Source: Cepaea nemoralis (taxonomy: Eukaryota > Mollusca > Gastropoda > Stylommatophora > Helicidae). Taken from it: DNA of 64,000 nt. Positions 33,120 through 45,102 of the stretch are shown one piece after another. The notes beneath the pieces were generated by a model, which was given only the letters and a program-made list of their open reading frames with translations, was not told the DNA's origin and made no database searches. The translations under genes were made by a program, and so were the position numbers. The stretch is from contig JACEFZ010011676.1 in the NCBI GenBank assembly GCA_014155875.1, forward strand, positions 325,001 to 389,000, in the 5' to 3' direction. How positions within the stretch are numbered: the first letter of the stretch is position 1; every line of letters begins with the position of its first letter.

Positions 33120-33572
33120 GAATTGTAAACAAATAGGTATATTTAGCTCCTGCGAGAAGAAACCTACTAAACACAAACACGTTGCACATACCTTACAAGG
33201 AGATCCATCGTATACAGGAATACAGGTGAAAATCCAAAATCAGAATCAATCAATAAATTTGCGAAATGAAATAATAAAATAAAAAACACAACAAATGCGT
33301 ACAATACGATACACAGGACGGTCGACGTTTCGACTCTCAAAATCTTTGTCAAGGACAGGACAACACAGATAGATAGATAAAACAACGAAATACAAAAAAA
33401 CCAAAAAGCACAGCTACTCGCTTCCCATGCGAGAGCAGAAATGGCAGCTTTGCCAGTTGCGAAGGCACTTGTTGGCTGTAGAGTTTAAGTATAGTAGGTT
33501 GCCAGATAGGATTTAGGTCACCAAAAATATGCGACCAGTCTGATATGAAAATATAGGGGTGTGGAAACAGTT

Positions 33573-33669
<97 letters not shown>

Positions 33670-34190
33670 CCATATATTCATAGGGGTGTGGAGACAGTTA
33701 GGTATATATATATTCCATAATATACCCCATATAGTCATACCTAACTGTCTCCATACCCCTATATTTTCATATCAGACTGTTCACATATTTTTGGCGACCT
33801 AAATCCTATCTGACAACCTATTATACTTAAACTCTGCAGCCAAAGAGTGCTTACGCAACTGGCAAATCTGCCAATTCTGCTCCCGCATGGGAAGCGAGTA
33901 GTTGTGCTTTTTGTTTTTTGTATTTCGTTGTTTTATATATCTGTGTTGTCCTGTCCTTGATAAAGATTCTGAGAAACGAAACATCGGCCGTCCTGTGAGA
34001 CGTATTGTACGCATTTGTTGTGTTTTTTATGTTATTATTTTATTTCATATATTTATTGATTATTTCTGATTTTGGATTTTCACCTGTTTTCCGGTATATC
34101 ATGGATCTCCTTGTAACGTGTGCAACGTGTTTGTGTTTAGTACGTTTCTTCTCACAGGAGCTAAATATACCTATTTGTTTCCAATTAATA
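33120..34190. repeat. large inverted repeat with (TA)n centre
   Basis: The left arm, about 33120-33580, is the reverse complement of the right arm, about 33737-34190. Landmarks: 'caaataggtatatttagctc' / 'gagctaaatatacctatttg', 'acgcatttgttgtgtttttt', 'ggattttcacctg' and 'caggatttaggtc'-type segments near the centre. The middle holds (TA)n at 33575-33667 and a third short copy of the arm end. Both arms carry 'tccttgataaagattctgag', a 'cgaaac' box and a short frame ending 'CLRNWQ', 'FCSRMGSE' and a stop, suggesting the 3' part of one element inserted twice head to head. Confidence 0.75.
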
Positions 34191-34689
34191 AACAGAAACG
34201 CCATCAATAAACAAGACCATGCTTAACATGTCTACTAGTCTGTGTACACAAGAAATATAACTTACTTGTCAAGTCATTGACATTCTCTCACCGGGGGTTT
34301 CTGCTGATTTAACCAATTATTTGTCAAGCCTTTACCAAAAACTGCACGTATCCATTTACAGCTGTAATTGTATAATGCGATGAACTCGTCTCTGCTGATT
34401 GGTCAAATTTTCCAATCGGTCGTCACCTAACATACTAGACGTTTTTATAGACAATGAATATGGTCATTGACCAGTATGATCACTGTTAACTAATAATTTA
34501 AAATTAAATTGCAACATTAACATGTAAAAAAAAATACTTTTTTGAAATGTTTTTTTTTTTCTTTCTGAAATTTAATTTTGTTAATAAATAGAGAATAGAG
34601 GTCTTGGAGATGTGGATATACAGAAGAACATGTCGTGTTTCGCGGGCACAAAAACCATCAAATAGGTAGGCCTTTGTTCTATAAAAACT

Positions 34690-34960
34690 GAGAATGAAAA
34701 GAGAGTTGATGAAAGAAATAAAAAAGAGGCAAGTGAAATCTTTTGGCCACTTTAAAAGAGATAACACTCTTATAAAAATAAATAGTGGAGGGCAAGGTTG
34801 AGGGAAAGCGAGCAAGAGGCAGACAACGATACGAGTGGGAACATAACATCAAGAGATTGACGAACAACAATCTGACAGAATACTCAAGACGAGAGACAAA
34901 CAGCGTTGGAGATCAATTGCAGCTAATCTTCACTGTGGAGACGGCACCTGATTAATGATT
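34690..34960 (+). mobile_element. decayed LINE 3' fragment
   Basis: In broken frames it shows the post-RT signature: 'RARGRQRYEWEHNIKRL' and a tail '...RWRSIAANLHCGDGT' before a stop. The pattern W..I.A..H is the usual C-terminus of such LINE ORFs. Highly degenerate. From 34190 to 34690 nothing is recognised. Confidence 0.5.
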
Positions 34961-35070
34961 GACAGTCTGCCTGTATGTCATGAGTGATGATGTTAGTTTA
35001 AACAATTAAATGATTTGGCATATATGCAATTTATTAAATCAGACATTTGATGTCTTTACTTTTTATGCAG

Positions 35071-35203
35071 ACTGGAGCCATTTCAGCAGTGCTTTATATT
35101 GGCTTTTTTTTCGGCACTGTCTTGTCTGGATTCGCGTACGATTATGCCATAGCGAAACAGATTTGCTCAACCACCGTAGCAAGGAAGATTGCCGTTTGTA
35201 CAG
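35071..35203 (+). CDS. SLC17 (sialin-like) transporter exon
   Basis: Acceptor 'ttactttttatgcag' and donor 'acag|gtacga'. Phase 0 at the start and phase 1 at the end. It encodes 'TGAISAVLYIGFFFGTVLSG' as a transmembrane helix (TM8 region of MFS SLC17 proteins, matching NGFLS(S/A)LPYL..), then a cytoplasmic 'FAYDYAIAKQICSTTVARK' that matches the (L)S(T)..(V)RK(I) loop. The terminal G of the exon joins the first two bases of 58926 to make one codon, and the reading frame continues without a gap, so the two exons are spliced together across 23.7 kb. Confidence 0.85.
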
Positions 35204-35499
35204 GTACGATATGCTTGTTTTATACGCGTGTAAAGTAGACTCATTGCATATACAACTTTAGGTGCTTGATTTAACAGTGCATACACTGGATCGCGTAGCG
35301 AAGGTTAATGGGCTGATTTGTGGCGAAGGGGTTACGGACGCAATTCGTAATCCTGCATAATTCGTTCGAAACACAGTTGACCGCTTTGCGTTCAGAAAGC
35401 AATTGCAAGCTACTGAAGAATGCTGGGGTTGACTCGACGTCCTGTAAAGGAGATGCAGCTAACTTCTTTTAGAGCAGGAAAACCTGGCATATGATACCA

Positions 35500-36010
35500 C
35501 AACATATAGTCAGAGTATTGAGCTGGAGGGAATCACAGTGACATTCCGATGGCTGGATGACAAACAGCACACTCATGCCGTGATTTTAACGGGCTCACGG
35601 AGCATGCTGAGAAAGGTACAGACAAGCATGCTTCGTGTAGATTGGCAAGTTTCATTTTTAAAATCAGAGATAGGGAGCATCTGTTGGTACCTTTTCCCAG
35701 AATATGATGGTTTGGTGGGGATCGAGCAGGCAAACAGATTGGCTGGGTCTACCTACACTCTTCTGCTGTATACTGGTGCACGAGAACGAAGACGTAATCA
35801 ATGCACTTCGGGAGCATCTGTATAGCGTGACAGAACGTGTTAGTAATCTTGACCTAGAGAGAATGATGCTGGCGGAAGTGACCAGAGGATCTGGCCGACG
35901 CTCATTACTCTGAATAAAGGCCAGATGGACACATAATCAGACTGCAACTTGAACGATTATTACTGTGACTCTTCGCCGGCTATTGAATATGGGGAAGGAG
36001 TCTCGAGTTG
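35500..36010 (+). mobile_element. LINE RNase H remnant
   Basis: The frame 35538-35825 shows 'HTHAVILTGSRSMLRKVQT' (the DS.SM box with Asp replaced by Gly), 'YLFPEYDGLVGIEQANRLAG' (degenerate PGHAGV.GNE.AD.LAG box). In another frame there is 'EVTRGSGRRS'. The order and the tail are the same as in the remnant at 61.2-61.66 kb, so both come from one LINE family with an RNase H domain. Catalytic residues are lost. Confidence 0.7.
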
Positions 36011-36391
36011 TTGCGGTGTTGATCCTTGACTCAACTAAGATCATATAATTATCAGTGTGTGTGGCAAGCGTCTTGTAGTAAAAAAATTTACTAAAATTTT
36101 TTTTTTTAAATTCCAGCAAATATCTTGTGCGTGGCGAAAAAACTGAGGTCCATGTGTCTTATGGGGTTGGAAATAATGTTATCTTAACTCGACATACGTG
36201 CAGCTTGTTTAAACTGATAAACTAATTTATTTTTCGCTTTGTATAAATACACTAACCTTTCGAACAACTGTTTTGTTTTTTACATCTAAAAGCTATGGTG
36301 TTGCCTATCCCAGTACCAGGTCAGTGCCTTCCATATGTATGTGCAGCTTTTTCGCTGGTTTTCCCGGAACCTATACCATGAGATCTACATT

Positions 36392-36670
36392 TTATAGAAG
36401 GATGAATCGTTTTTCCCTGGCGTTTGAAATTACAAGGCACTTGACATGAAGGTGGTCGGTTGATTCACAAAGCTGAGGAAAATTTCTGGATGTGACTGCA
36501 TGTACGAGGTTGATCATGTTCAGCTGGTTATTAATTCCTATAATTGACACTAACTGCCATGCGATATATGTGACACCCTTTTCAACCAGCCATCTCGTAT
36601 GTTGTTTCTGAGAATCTGTTGGGCTTTTTACATTGCGTGGCATATCCCTGCTGATATTATGTATCAGCAA
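36392..36670 (-). other. unidentified open frame
   Basis: 92 codons on the minus strand, 'SQKQHTRWLVEKGVTYIAW' and 'TSRNFPQLCESTDHLHVKC'. It has no domain I recognise and no splice or promoter evidence. It may be part of a decayed element. The flanks 36010-36390 and 37040-37600 show nothing else. Confidence 0.25.
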
Positions 36671-36779
36671 CTTTTCCTTTAATTAGCAAGATGGTTGGTT
36701 GGACTTTGCTTTATCGTTTGAGCGTTTTCATCACATGAATAGCATCACTTAGTGAACATCCCGTCTAAATCGTCATCAC

Positions 36780-37040
36780 GTGTCTTGCAGACTGGCGAGG
36801 GAGATAATGTTTCTGCGCATCTTGAAATTTCTTACAGCTGACACCATTTCGTGCCATGACCTAATAGTATCCAGAATCTTCTCTTGCTTTCTAACTCTCT
36901 TTCTAGTTGGTACAACATGGTCTAGTGTTTCTCTTCTCATAGGGAGGCCATACAAATTGGCCGACTGCAGCTTTCTGATATTTGTGATACGATGTCTATG
37001 TGTCTTAGCCTCTTTTAAAACATTCAAATTACTCATTTTG
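36780..37040 (-). mobile_element. decayed LINE 3' fragment
   Basis: Minus-strand frame with 'LQSANLYGLPMRRETLDHV' and 'KILDTIRSWHEMVSAVRNF', the W..(M/I)VSA(A/V) ending of LINE ORFs also seen in LINE-A. Very short and 5'-truncated. Confidence 0.5.
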
Positions 37041-37604
37041 ACTTTTCATAGAATATTTAAGCACTCTTATGTAAACCACATCTCTTAGGCATCTAATGTT
37101 TGAAAAAAAAAACACTAATTGTAAAAGATGCACTGCGATATGTTAAGCCTTATTCTATGTACCTCGCAAGAATTGTTTCTCGTACCTCCAAAAAAGGGAT
37201 TAATTCTATAAAACGTTTTGCATTTCATAAAATACAGTTTCTGATTGCACTATTTTGTTCCTTACCTCTGTTGTATATACCATGCGATTAATTACTGTGA
37301 ATTATGTTTACTGCAAAAGTATGGTCTTAAATGGTGAACCATCTTCAGAAGCCTGAATTGGTGTATATGGTTGTTCATTGCTTCTAAGGCACCTGTTGCT
37401 AATATTATAAGTTTGTTTGTGAGCTGTTTTATCAAGCAGTTTCGGTTAGATATTTGGAAGGCGACGTACGATCAGTTGAGGTTTTTGTTTTTTTATTTTG
37501 TTTGTTTGGGCTTGATTGCTTTTGAACTCAAGAGTAGTCTATGCACTCTACTCGTAGTAGTGCTGGACTGAATTTTGCGTGTGGATTAGCTTTCCGTATT
37601 AACA

Positions 37605-37800
37605 GTGTCTCTTGCCTCCAGGCGAAACCACTCCGACATTAGAGGTACTTGTAATTTACGTCCCCAAGCTAAGGAAGAGAAGTCATGATGTTAGTCCAAC
37701 TGCCCGGTATAGGGATTGAACCCCTTACCTCTGCATCAGCACACCGGCTGTTTAAGAACACGTTTTCTTATCCATTCGGCCATGCTGACCTACACAAGTA
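37605..37800 (-). repeat. SINE-3 (tRNA-derived)
   Basis: On the minus strand it starts 'ggtcagcatggccgaatgg', an A box of Leu/Ser type, and 65 bp later 'aggggttcaatccc', a B box. The body runs left towards 'cttccttagcttggggacg'. No other copy seen in the window. Confidence 0.6.
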
Positions 37801-37859
37801 TGTCTAGAGATGTTTACTCGATCCCTTTCATTTTGTGCGCTATTGTTTGTTGAGGTGTG

Positions 37860-38062
37860 GCTGGCTGGATGGCTATAAAGTCGAGTTCTCCTTCAGGAGA
37901 TCAGGGTTCGAGCCCTCTGTAAGGTGTGGATGGTTTTCTGTCGACGGGAAAAATTTTTTTTTTAACCTGCACAGTTCGCAGCGACTGCACCAGCCAAGCG
38001 GCCTTAATTCTTGAGGCGCCTAACTCCATGTCCTACATCGCAAGGTATTTAGTTACATTAAA
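37860..38062 (+). repeat. SINE-1 copy
   Basis: Degenerate head ('ggatggctataaagtcgag', 'cagggttcgagccc') and well conserved body ('aacctgcacagttcgcagcg', 'actgcaccag', 'tcgcaaggta'). Confidence 0.8.
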
Positions 38063-38220
38063 GAAAGGCTCAAGTTTGGATCGTTGTTTCTCTGTCTAAG
38101 AATCAATGATCGTTCTATTAAGATAGTCTTTCTCTTCCCTCCGGTATCGTTCTTCCTTTTGACAATTATCTCTATTGCATATTGTTTAGTAGGTTTAATA
38201 GATTTCATTCATTCATTTAT

Positions 38221-38740
38221 TCATTGGCACCTTGCCGTCTTAACAGACGATAGTTTGTGCTTCAAAAAGGCATAATAATTTTTATCCATGGCGGTAACAA
38301 ATGTGACTGATAAGGCCAATTTGAGCTGTAAATGTTCGTTCAGGTGGTCATTTCCATCATCATGCACCATCTTACGTCTCACACGCTCTGTGTGTGACTT
38401 ATCTGCAATAATTTTCTCCTTTGTCTTTATTCCATTTCTGATGTTTGCCCTCCATGCAACACGTTCATCGGCAACTTGCTCCCAATTTGTATTATTAATG
38501 CCTGTACGAAGACTGAGCATGGAATAAACTGTCACTAACCTGATCTTTCCAATACTTCAGTATTTGTGATTTTGTCTTGCCACTTAATACCAAGAATTCT
38601 TCGCAGACACCGCATATGAAAGCTGTTTAAACGTTTCTCTTGGTATGAGTAAGTTGTCCAGGTTTCACTGCCATAAAGAAGAGTACCAAGGAAACAGGCT
38701 TGATAGAAAAGGACTTTTGTTTTGGCAGTAAGCTTAATAG
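38221..38740 (-). mobile_element. LINE-D 3' part with (AATG)n tail
   Basis: The minus strand shows 'TYSYQEKRLNSFHMRCLRRI' at the right, a break at about 38540, and then 104 codons ending 'DKNYYAFLKHKLSSVKTARC' in the remaining tail. The family YGSE.W..Y..Q...L..FH.RCLR.ILGI is a non-LTR reverse-transcriptase thumb region, also seen in LINE-C. The tail is a short (AATG)n at 38204-38225. Confidence 0.7.
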
Positions 38741-38844
38741 ATTTATAGTGTACATATATTCAGGGTATAGGCTATAATATCTGCGCATATAGCTTTACCT
38801 ATCTTTGTTTTGTTCATCACGTTTTCGTCATTAGATTTTGTTAC

Positions 38845-39237
38845 TTGGGTATTTCAGGGATTCACGTCTCTGCTGTGGATCCTATGGATTTTTACTTGAT
38901 TATGTGGCAGCAGTGTTTAACAAAAGGACTACATGCACTTGCTGTCCGTGAAGCTGCATTGTTTTATTGTGAAGTCCAGCCATATTGCTTTTGGCTATAT
39001 TCTTTCACATGTAGCAGGAGGCAGAAATCCCTTGCAATGGTCGTGGAAACCGAGGCGACGCAAAAGCTCGCACGTGCGACTATATTGAAGTTTTTGGAAT
39101 TGTACTGGGGGAATCTTCATCCCGAACGGGACAATAAGACTGACTACCATCAAGACTGTTTTATCGTTGGTTTGGCTATTACTCCTTTTGGCTGCGGGGA
39201 AGATCACTATGCTTGGAGATTCAGTTGGAGGTCATAG
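38845..39237 (+). other. unidentified open frame
   Basis: 130 codons with no start context that I would trust. Contains 'QKLARATILKFLELYWGNL' and 'TDYHQDCFIVGLAITPFGC'. I do not recognise a domain and neighbouring frames look equally coding, so it may be a fragment of an unknown element. Confidence 0.2.
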
Positions 39238-39414
39238 AGATACATTCTCTAATAGTGACAATTGATCATGCTGAAGGCGTAGCTTTGTATGAAAGTGGCT
39301 GAGTTTTCACTGTTACATTGTCACCATCTGCATTTCCTGCGTCAACTAATCCCTCAAAGTGGTTGTTCGTCATTTCTATCGGTAATGGTCTAGATTTTAG
39401 AGAATGATTATGAT

Positions 39415-39418
39415 GATA

Positions 39419-39489
<71 letters not shown>

Positions 39490-39490
39490 A
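39415..39490. repeat. (GAT)n microsatellite
   Basis: About 25 gat units. 39490-39765 shows no gene. Confidence 0.95.
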
Positions 39491-39798
39491 GCCAACGAGT
39501 AAAAAGGATAATATTTTAGTTTTAACGTTAACTGACTTAACGTTTCAAAAGTACCCAATAATCTGACATTGTGAGGTGTGCTCGACAGTGTGATTATTGC
39601 CAGAATGGGATACTTATCATTGAGCTAATGACGAAGTTATCAACAAACACTGAACATAACACAACTAAGTGGGAAGGGAGGTAGATCACACGATACACAG
39701 AAGTGATAAGTTTGATCTCATAATACACAAAGGTGGGCTTGGGTTGCCTTGTGCAGTAATGTGTGGTTAGTTAGTTAGTTAGTTAGTTAGTCGACAGA

Positions 39799-40587
39799 TC
39801 ATCCTCGTTGCATATCGAACCATTCAGTCCATAAGTGCTCGGATCCCTTCCTCAGCAAATCCCGCAGCGTGTAGCGGCTAACGACGCCAGTTCTGTGTTG
39901 GTTTATCAATCTTCTTTGGCTTCCTGCGTAGTGTTCTTGTTTGGCCACCCCTCTTTTAATTTGCTGCTCCCGCAGTCTGGCCATTGTTGTAGATTCACAG
40001 TCATCACTTGGTTCTCGCAAAAGTCTCACTTCTCGTAGAGCATTCAGAATGTCAGCCTGGTCCATGGCGCGTCCGCCCTCCACAGTAGCCTCACCTGCGA
40101 GCTTGTCAGCCCGCTCATTTCCTTGTACTCCGGCATGACATGGCACGAAGATGAAACTAATCTTTGCCAGCCGAGACCGCTTCAGAGGCAGCAACCATTC
40201 TCTTCGGATCGACCCCTCCTCTATCCTCTTGATCATGTTCATTGAGTCGCTAAGGAAACAAGCCCTAGTGAATGTCTGTGTCTCGAGCCATGTTATTGCT
40301 TTACTTACTGCCATGACTTCCATGGTCAGGCTACTTGTGGTTTCAGTGAAAGCACCAGAGTCCTCCTTCACACTTCTCCCTCCGGCCCGAGCTGTAAAGG
40401 CCCATGAGCTTCTTACATGTCGGACGACCGACCCATCTGTGTAGATGACCGCGTCACCGTCTAGCGAATTCTCGAAAATCAACGCTTGTACTTCAGCCTC
40501 AACAGCAGCCGGATTTTCTTGTCTGCATTTTCTATCTAGTTGGATGCAAACTGAAAAGGATGTGCAGAAGTCTGTTGGCACTTGCAC
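39799..40587 (-). pseudogene. LINE-B ORF2: RNase H domain
   Basis: Type I RNase H that degrades the RNA template. Visible are 'AVIYTDGSVV', 'LTMEVMAVSKAITWLE', 'ACFLSDSMNMIKRIE' and 'FVPCHAGVQGNERADKLAG', that is the D-E-D-D set. It continues the RT frame but is separated by two stop codons (TAA for TTA, TAG for GAG when compared with the plus-strand copy). The end 'HLWTEWFDMQRG' precedes the tail. Confidence 0.88.
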
Positions 40588-40605
40588 CCACTCCTAGCCA
40601 GGTTC

Positions 40606-42321
40606 TTAGTCCTCAAGTGAACACACCTGTTGAAGAATGTCTTCGGCTTGACCCATCCACGACTGTCCTCTTTTTAACCTGCTGCCCTTCACCTTCCTAA
40701 TTTCACTATGCAGTGGATGTTGTGTGTTTGCGTTAATTCTGAGGTAGGCGCGTGCCCTGCAAACTTGTATTCTCTCTTCAATGGTTGGAAAATCAAGAAG
40801 GTAGCGCATCGCCCTGCATGCTGTATTTCTTGTACATCCAAGAATAATGCGCATAGCTTCATTCTGTATCCTTTCCATCCTTTCTATCTGCTTATGGCTG
40901 AGAGTCAGGATTGCCATTGCATACTCCAAAACAGACATGACCAGCCCCTCGTACAGAAGACATAGATGGCGCTGCTCACAGTTTGCTGCCGCCATCACCC
41001 GCATCGCTGCCAAACCCCGCTTGGCCTTTGTGATCACCTGGTCTATGTGCACATTATAAGCAAGGCTTCGATCAAACCGTATCCCCGGGTAATTCATTGC
41101 CTGCGTTCTTTCCACCGTCTCTGAACACAGCATTACAGTTGGTGTTGGATTGTTGACAATATGATTATTCAATGAGAACCAAGTCACTGTTGCCTTTGTT
41201 GGGTTGACCATTGCCCCAGCTTCATCACACCAAGTACTTATGCGATTGAGTTCGGTTTGTAGTTCTACAGCAACCTCCTCTCTATCCTTACCCTGACGAT
41301 ACACTAAAACATCATCGGCATACGACAATGTCCTGCCAGGTCCAGTGATCTGCTCACTGGTGATTCTCACTGTGTAGGCGTTGAACAGTACCGGAGATAA
41401 TGGTGATCCCTGTGGTAGGCCAGGATATATTGTTGTTGGTTCCGAAGTCCAACTGCCGCATCTAAAAACTACTTTCCGTTGGTAGAGGGCTGCAGCGATC
41501 CAACTAAGGAGGAATGGACTTACGTTTAGTTCAAGAAGCTGAAACATTAAAAAATCCAGTGGTACTCTGTTGTATGCGTCCTCAGGATCAATCGCTGCAG
41601 CAACGGTTTCAGTGCCTGAGTGGAAACCTTCATAGACATCATGGGCAAAGACTGCTGCATTGGTCCAGGTTTCTCTTTTTGGACGGTACCCACCCAGGGT
41701 AGGTGGGAAAACACCTTGCCTCTCTAGTTGGCTTGATATTTTCCTGGCAATTACCTTCTCCAGCAGCTTGCCTATTGTATTCTGCATGGTTATAATTCGA
41801 TATCCCTGAATTTTTTTGTGGTCTTTGTCAGGCTTCGGCAAGGGAATCAGATAGCTGTGTAACCATTCCTCCTTGATGCTAGCACTCCCTATACTGTTGT
41901 TGTACATGTCTGCTAGTTTCTCTAGCTCATTGTCGGTACACCTATTTATGTCGTCGTATCTTATGCCATCAGGACCTGGAGCACTGTTTTTTGATCGTCG
42001 AAGCGCAGCCTTGATTTCTTTCACTGTCACTGTGTCTTCCTCCGAAGTGTTCTGGGCCTTGCATCTGTCTGAGGTGACCTCCTTGGCCAGATTTCGGCCT
42101 CCCATGTCTGTCTGATTGCCCAGCTCAAGGTAGCGTTCAAAAAGGGCTTTGCCCTTGTCCTCGTCAGTCCTCTGCCAGGTGAGGTCAGCACCTTGGAAGT
42201 CTGAAATGCTCTTATTCTTGACTACACTACTCATGCTTTTATGTAGTCGCCAGAACAATTTCAGTGACTTGTCTGAGCTTACTCTTTGACACACCTCTGC
42301 CCATTTTTCGCTTTTAACCAC
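40606..42321 (-). pseudogene. LINE-B ORF2: reverse transcriptase domain
   Basis: 571 codons. RT blocks in order: 'SAPGPDGIRYDDINRC', 'SYLIPLPKPDKD', 'GYRIITMQNTIGKLLEKVIA', 'QGVFPPTLGGYRPKRET', 'AAAIDPEDAYNRVPL', 'YPGLPQGSPLSPVLFNAY' and the catalytic 'LSYADDVLVY' at about 41313-41330. A thumb/linker follows. The 'DPEDAYNRV' box normally reads D(L/I)...AFD.V, so Asp is kept. The ORF ends at the TAA that is TTA in the copy at 49.76 kb. Confidence 0.9.
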
Positions 42322-43372
42322 CTTGACCAGTTTTTTTTAAATAGCTTACTTTTGTGTGCATCTCTCTTTCTAAGTGCAAGCAGGGACTAGGATGACCAGC
42401 TCTGTTCTTCTTGGCATTTTGCCATCTCCTTACAGCACTACGCTTATCCACCCAAGCCTTCTCCACCTCGAAACCCCACCACGGTGGCTGCTCCCAGCTT
42501 TTTTTCCTGCCCTGAAACGTTCTGCGCTTGTCACGTCTTATTTTACTCACCACATCTTGCCCTGTACTGTCATACTGGAACGTCTTTACCTTTAGCTTGT
42601 GCTGCCTGGTTCTGCCTTTCTCCACCAATATGCTGCAAGGGTGGTGGTCGCTGCCATGGTGTCCTAGGACACCCCATCTACACACTGTAGTGAGTGAAGG
42701 TGAAACTAGCGCCAGATCAATAGCACTGTCCTCATCGCCTGGACGGCTTGCTGTCCTGGTGACACAGCCACTGTTGATACAAACCAGGTCGATGGTTTCC
42801 AGTGCAGTCTCGAGCTCCTCCCCTTGTGTATTGGAGGAAGTGTTTCCCCATGATCTGCCTTTAGCGTTGAAGTCACCACAGAAAATAACATTTCTCTCGT
42901 GGCCTAATATGCCACTTAAGCACTGACACTTCTGGGCGTCCATACTCGCATTGCGGGCATAAACATTAACCAACACGAATGGTATACTGGAATGAACTCT
43001 CAACGCCTGTATTTGTATATCGTCACTGTCCCAACTGGACATGTCTAGCTCTGACGCCACCATGCTGTCGCGAACGAGAATCGCCGTTCCCAGATGTCGT
43101 CTGTTGTAGAAACATTTGAAGCCGGCAATTCGGAGTAGCTGATCGCCCAGTCTCGTCTCCTGGAGTGCTACAATGTCGTTCCTGTAAACTAGGGTTTCTA
43201 AAATAGAGCCCCGTTGTTTTACACTGGCACAGTTCCAATATAGAATGCGGATGTTCCTGAGTCCTAGACGGGTACACTTGAGTCTAAAACGTCTCAAACC
43301 ACCGCGCTTACCTGGCTTCTTTGTCCCTGCGCGGCTACCACGCCGCTTCGTTATGTTGACTGCTGTCCGCAT
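42314..43372 (-). pseudogene. LINE-B ORF2: endonuclease domain
   Basis: Exonuclease-endonuclease-phosphatase domain that nicks target DNA for target-primed reverse transcription. Motifs in order: 'NIRILYWNCASVKQRG', 'DIVALQETRLG', 'FVLVNVYARNAS', 'NVIFCGDFNAKGRSWGN', 'DSAIDLALVSP' and the terminal 'GHHGSDHHPC'. These include the catalytic N, E, DxN and SDH residues. The likely first Met is in 'MRTAVNITKRRG'. The 20 codons before it belong to antisense LINE-A. The frame stops at 42314, with RT in another frame from 42321. Confidence 0.88.
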
Positions 43373-43373
43373 G

Positions 43374-45102
43374 TGGATATACACAAACAAACGTGGAAAC
43401 CATGTGACAAGACAACCTATAATCAAATAGATCACATTTTAATTAACAACAGAAAAGCATCAAACATACAGCAAGTTAGAAGTTATAGAGGAGATGAGTG
43501 TCACAGCGACCACTTCCTCGTTGGAGCAAAATTTAAGATAAAACTTAAGAGAGCTTACTAAACTAAATTACACCCAATATATAACAGAGAAAAACTACAA
43601 GAAATTACAGTCAACGAGACATTTACAGATGAAATAAAATGTAAACTTGAAACTCTGCAAATCCCTTTGGAGGAAAGCGTTGACCAAACTTGGTTGAACA
43701 TCAAGAATACAATTCAATCTACCGCAGAAGAATGTCTCGGTGTGTTAACCATGCATAGAAAGAACAGGTGGTTCAATCAAAAATGTGAAGAAGCAGTCAT
43801 TGGGATAAAGAATGCCAGACAGTTGTGGTTAAATGACATCAACAACATCCAAAATGAAGAGCACTACAGAACTGAATGTAAAGAGGCTCCAAAAATAGTT
43901 CGGCAGCAGAAGCGAGAATATATGAGCAATATAATCAAAGATATGGAAACTAATCACCAGAGAAACGAATCCAGAAAGTGTTTCGAAGAATTGAAGTCAA
44001 TGAAACGAGGGCACCAACACAATACATATGGTTTAAAAGACAAAAATAGGAATAAGATAAATACAACTGAGGAAATGTGTAACACATGGAAAGAATACTT
44101 TGTTGAATTACTAAATTGTGAAGCTCCAAATAACACTTTCCCACAGGAAGCGGTTCTAACATGTGAACCACAAATTGAAGAACCTACTTTTGAAGAAATC
44201 CTATATGTAATAACACGACTTAAAACAGTAAAGCAAATGGGGCTGATGGAATTGCTGCTGAATTTATAAAGGCAAGCTGCCATGCATTACATCTAAATCT
44301 ATACAAACTAATAATAAAAATCTGGAGGACAGAAGAAATACCCCATGACTGGAAAGAGTCATTATTGATACCAACCTTTAAGAAAGGAAACAAGTTCCAA
44401 TGTGAAAATTATAGAGGAATATCACCCCTATCCACAAGCTATAAGATACTATCCGCGGTATTACTAAATAGACTAAAACCATATTCAGATGACATATTAG
44501 GTGACTACCAGGCGGGTTTCAGACAAAACAGATCAACAATGATCAGATATTTATCTTACGACAAACAGCCGAGAAAAATTGGGAATATAAAAGAGACCTC
44601 CATAACAATTTTGTGGATCTTAAAAAGTCTTATGATAGTGTCCATAGGAATAGTCTATGGAATGCTATGTAGGAATTTGGAATACCAAGGAAGTTAATCA
44701 ACATGACCAGAATATGCATGGAAGATACTTATAATATAGTAACATATAAAGGCAGGAAATCAGACCCTTTCCACATAACATATGGTTTGAAACAGGGTGA
44801 TGCACTATCGCCGCTACTCTTCAATCTGGCTCTAGAGAAAGTTGTAAGGAAGGTAAAGGAGGAATGTGATATTGGAGCAACATCCAAGCTGCTTGGTTAT
44901 GCAGATGATATAGATATTATAGGGGGAAATGAACAAAAGACATTGGAAATATTGACTCACTTAAAGGAAAAAAAACCAACAGATGGGGCTGGTTATCAAC
45001 CAAGATAAGACATAATATATGGTAATTTCAAGAGAAGGAATGGCTAAAAACTCTGGCCACATACAAATAGATAATATGCCCATTAAAAGAACGGAAACAT
45101 AC
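43374..45102 (+). mobile_element. LINE-A, longest copy, frames broken
   Basis: The first 60 codons are the end of an endonuclease ('TYNQIDHILINNRK', 'GDECHSDHFLVGAKF'). Then a linker at 43667-44269 ('HRKNRWFNQKCEEAV', 'CNTWKEYFVELLN'), RT at 44365-44697 ('NYRGISPLSTSYKILSAVLL', 'YQAGFRQNRSTMI') and RT at 44703-45008 ('YGLKQGDALSPLLFNLALE', 'LLGYADDIDIIG'). At least four frame breaks or stops, including a TAA near 45013 at the same codon as the stop in the 24 kb copy. It is truncated at 45102, where LINE-G begins. Confidence 0.88.

Larger units (their letters stand above)
39769..43372 (-). mobile_element. LINE-B, nearly full-length ORF2 with (TAAC)n tail
   Basis: Minus-strand non-LTR retrotransposon: apurinic-type endonuclease (43372-42314), reverse transcriptase (42321-40606) and RNase H (40587-39799), then a (TAAC)n tail at 39769-39791. 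The presence of RNase H puts it near the I/Nimb-type superfamily. One frame break at 42314-42321 and two in-frame stops near 40597-40606 disable it; the plus copy at 49542-50628 has sense codons at those two stops. It begins about at the ORF2 start, where LINE-A starts on the other strand. Confidence 0.9.
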
